A stretch of DNA of 41,387 bases. Source: Streptomyces sp. L-9-10. GTDB taxonomy: Bacteria > Actinomycetota > Actinomycetes > Streptomycetales > Streptomycetaceae. The stretch's first letter is position 1, and every line of letters begins with the position of its first letter. The position numbers and the translations under genes are program-made. The stretch spans positions 1 to 41,387 of the forward strand of contig NZ_PHRF01000113.1 in NCBI RefSeq assembly GCF_004151105.1. The letters are read 5' to 3'. Positions 10,043 through 17,615 of this stretch are shown in pieces. The notes beneath the pieces are model-generated. The model saw nothing but the letters and a program-made list of their open reading frames with translations, was not told the DNA's origin and did not search any database.

Positions 10043-11122
10043 ATGTTCGAGGCGGTCGAGGAACTGATCGGCGAGCACGCCGATCTGGAGAAGAAGCTCG
10101 CCGACCCGTCGGTCCACGCGGACCAGGGACACGCGCGCAAGCTCAACAAGCGTTATGCCGAGCTCACCCCGATCATCGGCACCTACCGCTCCTGGAAGCA
10201 GACCGGCGAGGACATCGTGACCGCCCGCGAGTTCGCGGCCGACGATCCCGATTTCGCCGCCGAGGTCAAGGAACTGGAGAAGCAGCGCGAAGAGCTGACC
10301 GAGAAGCTCCGCCTGCTGCTCGTACCGCGCGACCCCAGCGACGACAAGGACGTCATCCTTGAGGTCAAGGCCGGCGCGGGCGGCGACGAATCCGCGCTCT
10401 TCGCCGGCGACCTGCTGCGCATGTACCTGCGGTACGCGGAGCGCGTCGGCTGGAAGACCGAGATCATCGACGCCACCGAATCCGAGCTGGGCGGCTACAA
10501 GGACGTCCAGGTCGCGGTGAAGACCAAGGGCGGCAACGGCGCCACCGAGCCGGGACAGGGCGTCTGGGCGCGGCTGAAGTACGAGGGCGGGGTGCACCGC
10601 GTCCAGCGCGTGCCGTCCACCGAGTCGCAGGGCCGTATCCACACCTCCGCCGCCGGTGTGCTCGTCACGCCCGAGGCCGAGGAGGTCGACGTCGAGATCC
10701 ACGCGAACGATCTGCGGATCGACGTCTACCGCTCCTCGGGACCCGGCGGCCAGTCCGTCAACACCACCGACTCCGCCGTACGCATCACCCATCTGCCGAC
10801 CGGAGTCGTCGCCTCCTGCCAGAACGAGAAGAGCCAGCTCCAGAACAAGGAGCAGGCACTGCGTATCCTTCGCTCGCGGCTTCTCGCGGCCGCGCAGGAG
10901 GAGGCGGAGAAGAACGCGGCGGACGCCCGGCGCAGCCAGGTGCGGACGGTCGACAGGTCCGAGAAGATCCGGACGTACAACTTCCCGGAAAACCGGATCT
11001 CCGACCACCGCGTCGGGTTCAAGGCGTACAACTTGGACCAGGTGCTCGACGGAGACCTGGACGCGGTCATCCAGGCCTGTGTCGACGCCGACTCCGCAGC
11101 GAAGCTCGCCGCCGCCCAGTAA
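10043..11122 (+). CDS. prfA: Peptide chain release factor 1
   Basis: Recognises UAA and UAG stop codons and triggers peptidyl-tRNA hydrolysis. At 359 residues it is typical. The anticodon-like PxT motif reads PST (191-193) inside RVPSTESQGRIHTS, a variant of the more common PAT/PVT that still marks RF1, not RF2 (SPF). The catalytic GGQ is G235-G236-Q237 in SGPGGQSVNT. ATG 10043 follows AGGAGCCCCCG. It lies 99 bp after rpmE and 27 bp before prmC, which methylates this very glutamine, so substrate and modifying enzyme are co-expressed. Confidence 0.97.
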   Translation: MFEAVEELIGEHADLEKKLADPSVHADQGHARKLNKRYAELTPIIGTYRSWKQTGEDIVTAREFAADDPDFAAEVKELEKQREELTEKLRLLLVPRDPSDDKDVILEVKAGAGGDESALFAGDLLRMYLRYAERVGWKTEIIDATESELGGYKDVQVAVKTKGGNGATEPGQGVWARLKYEGGVHRVQRVPSTESQGRIHTSAAGVLVTPEAEEVDVEIHANDLRIDVYRSSGPGGQSVNTTDSAVRITHLPTGVVASCQNEKSQLQNKEQALRILRSRLLAAAQEEAEKNAADARRSQVRTVDRSEKIRTYNFPENRISDHRVGFKAYNLDQVLDGDLDAVIQACVDADSAAKLAAAQ

Positions 11123-11149
11123 CCACTCTCGCAGTCCGGAGGAACCAGC

Positions 11150-12058
11150 GTGCAGCCACTTCCCGGTGGGCACAGCGACCCTCAGCGGCTCCGTCGCGGG
11201 CCCGCCGGCCGCGGCAGCCTGCTGCTCGCCGAGGTGGCGCAGGCCACCCAGCGGCTGGCGGACGCGGGCGTCCCCTCGCCGCGCTTCGACGCGGAGGAAC
11301 TCGCCGCGTATGTGCACGGCGTCAAGCGGGGAGAGCTGCACCACGTCAAGGACCCGGACTTCGACGCGCGCTACTGGGAGGCCGTGGCCCGCCGTGAGGC
11401 CCGCGAGCCCCTCCAGCACATCACCGGACGCGCCTTCTTCCGCTATCTGGAACTCCAGGTGGGCCCCGGCGTGTTCGTGCCGCGCCCGGAGACCGAGTCG
11501 GTCGTCGGCTGGGCGATAGACGCCGTACGCGCCATGGATGTCGTCGAGCCGCTGATCGTCGACCTCTGCTCGGGCTCCGGCGCGATCGCGCTCGCCATGG
11601 CGCAGGAGGTGCCGCGCTCGCGCGTACACGCCGTGGAACTGTCCGAACAGGCCCTCACCTGGACGCGCAAGAACGCGGAGGGGTCCAGGGTCACCGTCCA
11701 CCGGGGAGACGCTCTGAGCGCCCTTCCCGAGTTCGACGGCCAGGTCGACCTGGTCATCTCCAACCCGCCGTACATCCCGCTGACCGAGTGGGAGTACGTC
11801 GCCCCCGAGGCCCGTGACCACGATCCGGAGATGGCCCTCTTCTCCGGCGAGGACGGCCTCGACACGATCCGCGGCATCGAACGCACCGCGCACCGGCTGC
11901 TGCGGCCCGGCGGTCTGGTCGTCGTCGAACACGCGGACACCCAGGGCGGTCAGGTGCCGTGGATCTTCAGCGAGGAATCCGGCTGGGCGGACGCCGCCGA
12001 CCACCCCGATCTGAACAAGCGACCGCGCTTCGCGACAGCCCGTAAGGCCATGCCGTGA
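11150..12058 (+). CDS. prmC: Peptide chain release factor N5-glutamine methyltransferase
   Basis: SAM-dependent enzyme that methylates the GGQ glutamine of release factors. It has 302 residues and starts at GTG 11150 with a strong GGAGGAA site. The N-terminal helical substrate-binding domain (~25-95) is followed by a Rossmann methyltransferase domain with LCSGSGAIALA (motif I, ~139-149) and the catalytic NPPY at 205-208. It is 27 bp after prfA. The first ~20 residues (Pro/Gly/Arg-rich) are an extension not needed by the fold, so an internal start is conceivable, but none has a better ribosome site. Confidence 0.94.
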   Translation: MQPLPGGHSDPQRLRRGPAGRGSLLLAEVAQATQRLADAGVPSPRFDAEELAAYVHGVKRGELHHVKDPDFDARYWEAVARREAREPLQHITGRAFFRYLELQVGPGVFVPRPETESVVGWAIDAVRAMDVVEPLIVDLCSGSGAIALAMAQEVPRSRVHAVELSEQALTWTRKNAEGSRVTVHRGDALSALPEFDGQVDLVISNPPYIPLTEWEYVAPEARDHDPEMALFSGEDGLDTIRGIERTAHRLLRPGGLVVVEHADTQGGQVPWIFSEESGWADAADHPDLNKRPRFATARKAMP

Positions 12059-12108
12059 CAGCGCCGGCCACACCGGGCGCCGCACGGGCGGCCGTCCCGG
12101 CAGCGAAC

Positions 12109-12168
12109 CGGGCATCACACCGCCGGGCATCACACCAGCGGGCATCACACCACCGGGCATCACACCAG
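12109..12168. repeat. Four tandem 15-bp repeats between prmC and the Sua5-type gene
   Basis: The core CGGGCATCACAC occurs at 12109, 12124, 12139 and 12154, each followed by a 3-nt variable tail (CGC, CAG, CAC, CAG). The array ends directly before the AGGAGG ribosome site of the next gene. Confidence 0.9.
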
Positions 12169-12183
12169 AGGAGGGCCGGCTAA

Positions 12184-12831
12184 ATGGCACGGCGATACGA
12201 CTGCAACGACGCGACCGACCGTACGACGGGTCTGCGCGAGGCCGCGTCGGCCGTCCGCCGTGGTGAACTGGTCGTGCTGCCCACCGACACCGTCTACGGG
12301 ATCGGCGCGGACGCCTTCAGCTCCGAGGCCGTCATCGATCTGCTGGAGGCCAAGGGACGCGGCCGCAATATGCCCACCCCTGTCCTGATCGGCTCCCCCA
12401 ACACCCTGCACGGCCTCGTCACCGACTTCTCCGAGCAGGCCTGGGAACTGGTCGACGCGTTCTGGCCCGGCGCCCTCACCCTCGTCGCCAAGCACCAGCC
12501 GTCCCTCCAGTGGGACCTCGGGGACACCCGCGGCACCGTCGCCATCCGGATGCCGCTCCACCCCGTCGCCATCGAACTGCTCACCGAGGTCGGCCCGATG
12601 GCCGTCTCCAGCGCCAATCTCACGGGACACCCGGCTCCCGAGGACTGCGACGCCGCACAGGAGATGCTCGGCGACGCCGTCTCCGTCTATCTCGACGGCG
12701 GCCCGACGCCCGGCAACGTCCCCTCCTCGATCGTCGACGTCACCGGCAAGGTCCCGGTGCTGCTGCGGGCCGGCGCCCTCGACGCGGAGGAGCTCCGCAA
12801 GGTGGTACCCGACCTTGAGGTGGCCAATTGA
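12184..12831 (+). CDS. L-threonylcarbamoyladenylate synthase (Sua5/YrdC/TsaC type)
   Basis: Makes threonylcarbamoyl-AMP from threonine, bicarbonate and ATP, the first step of the universal t6A modification at A37 of ANN-decoding tRNAs. It has 215 residues, the YrdC-domain size without the extra Sua5 domain. Visible motifs: the N-terminal strand-loop VVLPTDTVYGIG (~31-42), KGRGRNMPTPVLI, the long helix segment FWPGALTLV, and SSANLTG, typical of the nucleotide site. ATG 12184 has AGGAGG 10-15 bases upstream. It overlaps the next gene by 4 bp. The threonine substrate links it loosely to the thr genes upstream. Confidence 0.93.
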   Translation: MARRYDCNDATDRTTGLREAASAVRRGELVVLPTDTVYGIGADAFSSEAVIDLLEAKGRGRNMPTPVLIGSPNTLHGLVTDFSEQAWELVDAFWPGALTLVAKHQPSLQWDLGDTRGTVAIRMPLHPVAIELLTEVGPMAVSSANLTGHPAPEDCDAAQEMLGDAVSVYLDGGPTPGNVPSSIVDVTGKVPVLLRAGALDAEELRKVVPDLEVAN

Positions 12832-13487
12832 CCGCCCCTGAGGGGCGTGGCATAGCGGAGACCGCATTCACCGGCAACACCTTCCGCATCCTCCACGTCA
12901 GCACCGGCAACGTCTGCCGCTCGCCCATCACCGAGCGGCTGAACAGGCATGCCCTGACCGTCCGCCTCGGCGAGCGGCTCACCGGCGGCCTGATCGTGGA
13001 GAGCGCGGGCACCTGGGGGCACGAGGGCGCCGCCATGGAGGCCAACGCCGAAGCCGTACTGGCCGACTTCGGCGCGGACGCCTCCGGTTTCGTCGGCCGC
13101 GAACTGCTCGACGAACACGTCATCCGCGCCGACCTGGTCCTCACCGCCACCCGCGACCACCGCGCCCAGGTGATCTCCATGGGGCACTCCGCGGGGCTGC
13201 GCACCTTCACGCTCAAGGAGTTCACCCGGCTGGTGCGCGCCATAGACCCGGCGACGCTGCCCGACCCCCTCGACGAGGGGGTCGTCGAGCGCGCCCGCGC
13301 GCTGGTCCGCGCGGCGGCGGCGCTGCGCGGCTGGCTGCTGGCGCCCACGGCGGAGGCGGACGAGGTCTACGACCCGTACGGCGCGCCCATCACGTTCTTC
13401 CGCTCGATCGGCGAGGAGATCCACCAGGCACTGGACCCGGTCGTGACGGCACTGACGGGAGTCCCGGCGAGGCCCAGCTCTCTTTGA
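12828..13487 (+). CDS. Low-molecular-weight protein tyrosine phosphatase fold, catalytic Cys replaced by Ser
   Basis: 219 residues from TTG 12828, overlapping the previous stop (TTGA), so translation is coupled. The P-loop that normally reads C-x5-R reads S25-T-G-N-V-C-R31-S-P: the GNxCRSP frame is intact, but the first position, the nucleophilic cysteine, is serine. The C-terminal Asp loop is kept as DPYGAP. It is longer than the ~155-residue family norm because of an insertion with LPDPLDEG between them. From family knowledge a Cys-to-Ser change abolishes phosphatase turnover but can keep phosphate or phosphotyrosine binding. I therefore call it a probable pseudophosphatase. Coupling to the Sua5-type gene is common in Streptomyces as I recall. 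Confidence 0.85.
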   Translation: MTAPEGRGIAETAFTGNTFRILHVSTGNVCRSPITERLNRHALTVRLGERLTGGLIVESAGTWGHEGAAMEANAEAVLADFGADASGFVGRELLDEHVIRADLVLTATRDHRAQVISMGHSAGLRTFTLKEFTRLVRAIDPATLPDPLDEGVVERARALVRAAAALRGWLLAPTAEADEVYDPYGAPITFFRSIGEEIHQALDPVVTALTGVPARPSSL

Positions 13488-13599
13488 GGGCCCGGTTCGC
13501 CTCCGGGCCTGGGCCGGGGTGCACAAGACAGCCGTGAGCGCCTACGTTCACGCACCGTTGCGCGGGCGCCTTTTTTGAGGGCTCGGTTCGCCTCCGGGC
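13483..13599. repeat. Direct repeat, 26 bp, two copies 91 bp apart
   Basis: 13483-13508 and 13574-13599 are identical except for one base. Each contains the self-complementary segment GCCCGG-n7-CCGGGC. The first copy spans the stop codon of the phosphatase-like gene, so the duplication copied the gene's end into the spacer, or the reverse. Confidence 0.85.
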
Positions 13600-13933
13600 G
13601 CTTTATGCCACTGTCGACGGTCGACCGTGCTCGATTCCCTCGTGCCTCGGGAACCTCCGCGCGCTCTCCCTTTCGACAGCGGCGCGCCCTTCGGCTCACT
13701 CGCCGGCGGTCGTGCGTACCCGGAACGTATGGGCACCCGGGACACCCGGGGCACCCCGCGTCCCCCGTCCGTGGGTACCCGGAACGGATCGGCGCCCAGG
13801 GAAACCCGCATCCGCGTCCTTGGGTACCAGGAATGTATGGGCACCCGGGGCACCCGCGTCGCCTGTCGCGCATCAGGGGGCCCACCCGCCTACATTGGAA
13901 GGCACGCACCCCCTCCGAGGTCCGGAGTCCGCC
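13488..13933 (+). other. Repeat-rich spacer upstream of glyA
   Basis: A 446-bp gap with two separate repeat families (see 13483-13599 and 13711-13860), a GU-containing hairpin GTGAGCG-CCTA-CGTTCAC (13533-13550), and GGGCGCC followed by six T (13564-13576), which resembles a terminator. Several short frames cross it on both strands, but they change reading frame between repeat copies and show no conserved features, so I annotate no gene. TACATT near 13891-13896 could be a -10 for glyA. Confidence 0.6.
13711..13860. repeat. Three degenerate ~40-50-bp tandem repeats
   Basis: Copies begin at about 13711, 13770 and 13820. Each contains GTACC(C/A)GGAA(C/T)G, then a GGGCACCCGGG-type block and ends near CCGCGTC. 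Unit lengths are not multiples of three, so this is unlikely to be coding. Each copy carries a GGTACC-like palindrome. Confidence 0.75.
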
Positions 13934-15190
13934 ATGTCCGTCGTCACCGCACCCCACACGACCGCGCCGGACGTCCTGCGGCGGCAGGACCCCGAGATGG
14001 CCGAGGTGATCCTCGGGGAGGCACGACGGCAGGCGGACAGTCTTCAGCTCATCGCCGCGGAGAACTTCACCTCACCCGCCGTCCTCGCCGCACTCGGCTC
14101 CCCGCTCGCCAACAAGTACGCCGAGGGCTATCCCGGCGCCCGCCACCACGGCGGCTGTGAGCTGGTCGACGCCGCCGAGCGGATCGCCGTCGCGCGGGCG
14201 AAGGCGCTCTTCGGGGCCGAGCACGCCAACGTACAGCCGCACTCCGGCTCCTCCGCCGTCCTCGCCACGTACGCCGCCCTGCTGCGGCCGGGAGACACCG
14301 TGCTGGCCATGGGACTGGCGTACGGCGGCCATCTCACCCATGGCGCGCCCGTGAACTTCTCCGGACGGTGGTTCGACTTCGTCGGGTACGGGGTCGACGC
14401 GGAGAGCGGGATCATCGACTACGCGCAGGTGCACCAGCTGGCGCGGACGCACCGGCCCAAGGCCATCGTCTGCGGGTCGATCTCCTATCCCCGCCATATC
14501 GACTACGCCACGTTCCGTGAGATCGCCGACGACGTCGGCGCGTATCTGATCGCGGACGCCGCCCATCCGATCGGGCTGGTCGCCGGGGGAGCGGCGCCCA
14601 ATCCCGTGCCGTACGCCGATGTCGTGTGCGCGACGACGCACAAGGTGCTGCGCGGGCCGCGCGGCGGGATGATCCTGTGCGGTGAGGAGTACGCGGACCG
14701 CGTCGACCGGGCGGTGTTCCCGTTCACGCAGGGCGGCGCGCAGATGCACACCATCGCCGCCAAGGGGGTCGCCTTCGGGGAGGCGTCGGCGCCCGCGTTC
14801 ACGGCGTACGCGCACCGGGTCGTCGCCAACGCCCGTGCGCTGGCCGAGGCGTTGGCCACGGAGGGTCTCCTCATCACTACGGGTGGTACCGACACACATC
14901 TGATCACCGCCGATCCGTCGCCCCTGGGAGTGGACGGCAGAGCGGCCCGCGGCCGGCTGGCCGCCGCCGGTGTGGTGCTGGACACCTGCGCGCTGCCCCA
15001 CGCGGACGGACGCGGCCTCCGGCTGGGCACCGCCGCGGTGACCACTCAGGGCATGGGAGAGGCGGAAATGCGCCGGATCGCGGCCCTCTTCGCCGCGGCG
15101 CTGGGTGAGGATGTTGCGAAGACGCGGGGGATCCGCGGTGAAGTGCGGAGTCTGACCGGGCGTTTTCCGCCGTATGGAACCCTTTCCTGA
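13934..15190 (+). CDS. glyA: Serine hydroxymethyltransferase homologue with altered active site
   Basis: PLP fold I protein of 418 residues, the full SHMT length. SHMT converts serine and tetrahydrofolate to glycine and methylene-THF. Conserved here: PLP lysine K237 in TTHKVLRGPRGG, D208 and H211 in ADAAHP, the carboxylate-binding Arg in GLRLGT, and VQPHSGS. Several residues invariant in E. coli GlyA are changed: LIASEN to LIAAEN (A42), GKRYYGG to GARHHGG (H71, H72) and AHGGHLTHG to AYGGHLTHG (Y130). This may be a secondary SHMT of Streptomyces rather than the housekeeping copy, and its substrate could differ. Start ATG 13934 lies 446 bp from the upstream gene, so it has its own promoter. Confidence 0.85.
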   Translation: MSVVTAPHTTAPDVLRRQDPEMAEVILGEARRQADSLQLIAAENFTSPAVLAALGSPLANKYAEGYPGARHHGGCELVDAAERIAVARAKALFGAEHANVQPHSGSSAVLATYAALLRPGDTVLAMGLAYGGHLTHGAPVNFSGRWFDFVGYGVDAESGIIDYAQVHQLARTHRPKAIVCGSISYPRHIDYATFREIADDVGAYLIADAAHPIGLVAGGAAPNPVPYADVVCATTHKVLRGPRGGMILCGEEYADRVDRAVFPFTQGGAQMHTIAAKGVAFGEASAPAFTAYAHRVVANARALAEALATEGLLITTGGTDTHLITADPSPLGVDGRAARGRLAAAGVVLDTCALPHADGRGLRLGTAAVTTQGMGEAEMRRIAALFAAALGEDVAKTRGIRGEVRSLTGRFPPYGTLS

Positions 15191-15290
15191 ATGAAACATC
15201 CGGGGGCGGGAAGCCGTGCAACCATCTCGTCCACTGCGTTGTCCTCGCTCATAAGGCGACTCGGTTTCCATCGGTGGATCCGGAGCGGGC

Positions 15291-15296
15291 TAGTGT
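15291..15296 (+). promoter_or_regulatory. Possible -10 element of the polyprenyl sugar-phosphate transferase gene
   Basis: TAGTGT in the gap after glyA, about 40 bp before the GTG start. A -35 near TTCCAT (15266-15271) would need a 19-bp spacer, so the assignment is weak. Confidence 0.35.
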
Positions 15297-15335
15297 GTGG
15301 GGCTGAGATGGCCAGCGATTCCTGTGGGGCAGCCC

Positions 15336-16676
15336 GTGCGTGATTACCTGCTGACGCTCTGTGTGACGGCTGCGGTGACCTATCTGCTGACCGGCCCGGT
15401 GCGGAAGTTCGCCATCGCGACCGGAGCGATGCCGGAGATCCGCGCCCGCGACGTGCACCGCGAACCGACGCCGAGGCTCGGCGGCATCGCCATGTTCTTC
15501 GGCCTGTGCGCCGGACTGCTCGTCGCCGACAACCTGCAGAACCTCAACGGCGTCTTCGAACTCTCCAACGAACCGCGCGCGCTGCTCTCCGGCGCCGCGC
15601 TGATCTGGCTGATCGGTGTCCTCGACGACAAGTTCGAGATCGACGCCCTGATCAAGCTGGGCGCCCAGATGATCGCCGCGGGTGTGATGGTCATGCAGGG
15701 TCTGACGATCCTGTGGATCCCGGTGCCCGGAATCGGCATGGTCTCGCTGACCTCCTGGCAGGGCACGCTGCTCACCGTCGCGCTGGTGGTGATCACCATC
15801 AACGCGGTCAACTTCGTGGACGGTCTCGACGGGCTCGCGGCCGGCATGGTCTGCATCGCCGCCACCGCCTTCTTCCTGTACACCTACCGGCTCTGGTACG
15901 GGTACGGGATCGAGGCCGCCGCCCCCGCCACCCTCTTCGCCGTCATCCTGATGGGCATGTGCGTGGGCTTCCTGCCGCACAACATGCATCCGGCGCGCAT
16001 CTTCATGGGCGATTCCGGATCGATGCTGATCGGTCTGGTGCTCTCGGCGGGCGCGATCTCCGTGACGGGCCAGGTCGATCTGGACGTCCTGAAGGTCTTC
16101 GAGGGGTCGGGGCGCGCGGCCACGCACGCGGCCCTGCCGGTCTTCATCCCGCTGCTGCTGCCGCTGACGATCATCGCGATCCCGTTCGCGGACCTGGTGC
16201 TGGCCGTCGTACGCCGTGCCTGGAACGGCCAGTCGCCGTTCGCCGCCGACCGGGGCCATCTCCACCACCGGCTGCTGGAGATCGGCCACTCGCACAGCAG
16301 GTCCGTCCTGATCATGTACTTCTGGTCGGCGCTGATCGCCTTCGGAGTGGTCCTGTACTCGGTGCACTCGGCGTCGATGTGGATCCTGCCGGTCGTCGTC
16401 GTCCTGAGCGCCGTGGGCCTGGTGCTTCTGCTGCTGCCGCGGTTCACGCCGCGGGCCCCGCTCTGGGCGCAGGCCTTCGTACCGCCGCGCTATCGCCGCC
16501 GCAAGCGGGCGGCGGCCGGGCCGGACGGATCGCACGAGGAGATCGTTCCCGAGCCGGTGGGAGCGCAGGGGATGGCGGCGGAGCGTACGCCTGTTCCCGC
16601 CGGCGTCAACGGGGCGACCGCCCTCGGCGCTCGTTCGCGTTTTTCCGACAGAAGTAAGGCCGATTCCAGTCGCTGA
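15336..16676 (+). CDS. Undecaprenyl/decaprenyl-phosphate sugar-1-phosphate transferase (WecA/TagO/MraY family)
   Basis: Integral membrane enzyme that loads GlcNAc-1-P (or a related sugar phosphate) onto polyprenyl phosphate, starting cell-wall glycopolymer synthesis. From GTG 15336 it has 446 residues and roughly ten to eleven membrane segments. Family motifs: the Mg-binding DD (D97-D98) in GVLDDKF, NFVDGLDGLAAG (~159-170), FMGDSGS, and the cytoplasmic HLHHRLLE loop. The ~70-residue C-terminus is hydrophilic and Arg/Ala-rich, an extension beyond the catalytic core. The frame runs open upstream to 15297; GTG 15336, with GTGGGG before it, gives a typical N-terminus. It sits between glyA and the atp operon on the same strand. 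Confidence 0.9.
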   Translation: MRDYLLTLCVTAAVTYLLTGPVRKFAIATGAMPEIRARDVHREPTPRLGGIAMFFGLCAGLLVADNLQNLNGVFELSNEPRALLSGAALIWLIGVLDDKFEIDALIKLGAQMIAAGVMVMQGLTILWIPVPGIGMVSLTSWQGTLLTVALVVITINAVNFVDGLDGLAAGMVCIAATAFFLYTYRLWYGYGIEAAAPATLFAVILMGMCVGFLPHNMHPARIFMGDSGSMLIGLVLSAGAISVTGQVDLDVLKVFEGSGRAATHAALPVFIPLLLPLTIIAIPFADLVLAVVRRAWNGQSPFAADRGHLHHRLLEIGHSHSRSVLIMYFWSALIAFGVVLYSVHSASMWILPVVVVLSAVGLVLLLLPRFTPRAPLWAQAFVPPRYRRRKRAAAGPDGSHEEIVPEPVGAQGMAAERTPVPAGVNGATALGARSRFSDRSKADSSR

Positions 16677-16804
16677 GCCTGGTGCCATTACACTCGCCGG
16701 GGCCTAATACCAGACACAACGCCTGCTGTCCCGCGCACACGCGCGGGGTAACTCTCATGTGTGACAGTCAGCACACCGTCATGGTAAAGACCTCATCAAA
16801 TAGT

Positions 16805-16822
16805 TTGTGATACTGTTCACGA
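16805..16822 (+). promoter_or_regulatory. Rex-type operator overlapping the likely atp promoter
   Basis: TTGTGA-TACTGT-TCACGA is an 18-bp inverted repeat that matches the actinobacterial Rex consensus (TTGTGAAnnnnTTCACAA) at both GTGA/TCAC arms. The central TACTGT (16811-16816) also fits a -10 element, so a bound regulator would cover the promoter. It lies in the most A/T-rich stretch of the core region, 127 bp before atpI. It also resembles a CRP/FNR-type TGTGA-n6-TCAC site. Confidence 0.65.
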
Positions 16823-16949
16823 GACCCGGCGACAGAGCCGAAGGACCGTAGTGCGACGGTCCGTTGGCCCGAGAAACCCTCTCTCGGACCGGGCCTACGC
16901 TCGTCCATGACGACACCATCTGCCCCACCCATTCAGCGGAGCTGCCGCC

Positions 16950-17387
16950 ATGCCGTCCAACGACGTCCGGAACCTCCTTCACACCGCCGTGCCCACTGCT
17001 GCCGTCGGCGTTGTCGCCGCTGTGGTCAGTGGTGTGGTCGTGGGCGGCAAGGGGGCTCTGGGAGCCGCCGTCGGCACGCTGGTGGTCATCCTCTTCATGG
17101 GGATCGGGCTGGTGGTGCTCCAGCGGACGGCGAAGTCCCTGCCGCAGCTGTTCCAGGCGATGGGGCTGATGCTCTATACGGCCCAGCTGCTGTTGCTGTT
17201 CATCTTCGTGGCCCTGTTCAAGGACACCACCGTGTTCCACCCGAAGGCGTTCGCCATCACATTGATCGTGGCGACCGTCGCTTGGGTTTCCGCTCAGGCG
17301 CGTGCACACATGAAGGCCAAGATCCTCTACGTCGAACCCGAGTCTTCGTCTGCCGGTAAGGCTGAGAAGACGGGGTCGTCGGCGTGA
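16950..17387 (+). CDS. atpI: ATP synthase subunit I / AtpI-like membrane protein
   Basis: Small membrane protein encoded first in many F-type ATP synthase operons; the family is linked to c-ring assembly or Mg/Ca handling and is not essential for catalysis. It has 145 residues, with four hydrophobic segments (about 13-33, 37-58, 70-90 and 98-113), the usual layout, and a charged C-terminal tail ending in a Ser/Lys-rich stretch. Sequence conservation in this family is low; the call rests on topology and on its place directly before atpB. ATG 16950 has only a weak ribosome site. A 228-bp gap to atpB is unusually long for an operon. Confidence 0.85.
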   Translation: MPSNDVRNLLHTAVPTAAVGVVAAVVSGVVVGGKGALGAAVGTLVVILFMGIGLVVLQRTAKSLPQLFQAMGLMLYTAQLLLLFIFVALFKDTTVFHPKAFAITLIVATVAWVSAQARAHMKAKILYVEPESSSAGKAEKTGSSA

Positions 17388-17615
17388 GGAGTAGGGCCGG
17401 GATAAGTACCCGTTCGGAACCCTGCTATCGTCCGGTTCCAACTGCGGCATTGCGGGCGCGGGCATCCGAGCTGACGCCTGTTCTCACGCGAGGCTTGAAG
17501 CCCGAGAGCTGCCGCTCCCACACCTGTAAGACCTGTCCGGTGCCGAACCGCGGCCCTGCGCCGCACCGACACAACGAGGTTGCCGTACCTATGCGCCACT
17601 CTGAAGGAGCCCGCG

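Noticed and set aside
9221..12190. A 989-codon open frame on the minus strand opposite rpmE, prfA and prmC
   Set aside because: It is opposite well-recognised genes, shows no family motif, and is the expected antisense artefact of G/C-rich third positions; the tandem repeats also inflate it.
13548..13957. Short Pro/Gly-rich frames in the spacer before glyA (collagen-like translations such as PGHPGHP)
   Set aside because: They arise from non-coding repeats whose lengths are not multiples of three; no start with a ribosome site and no codon bias typical of genes.
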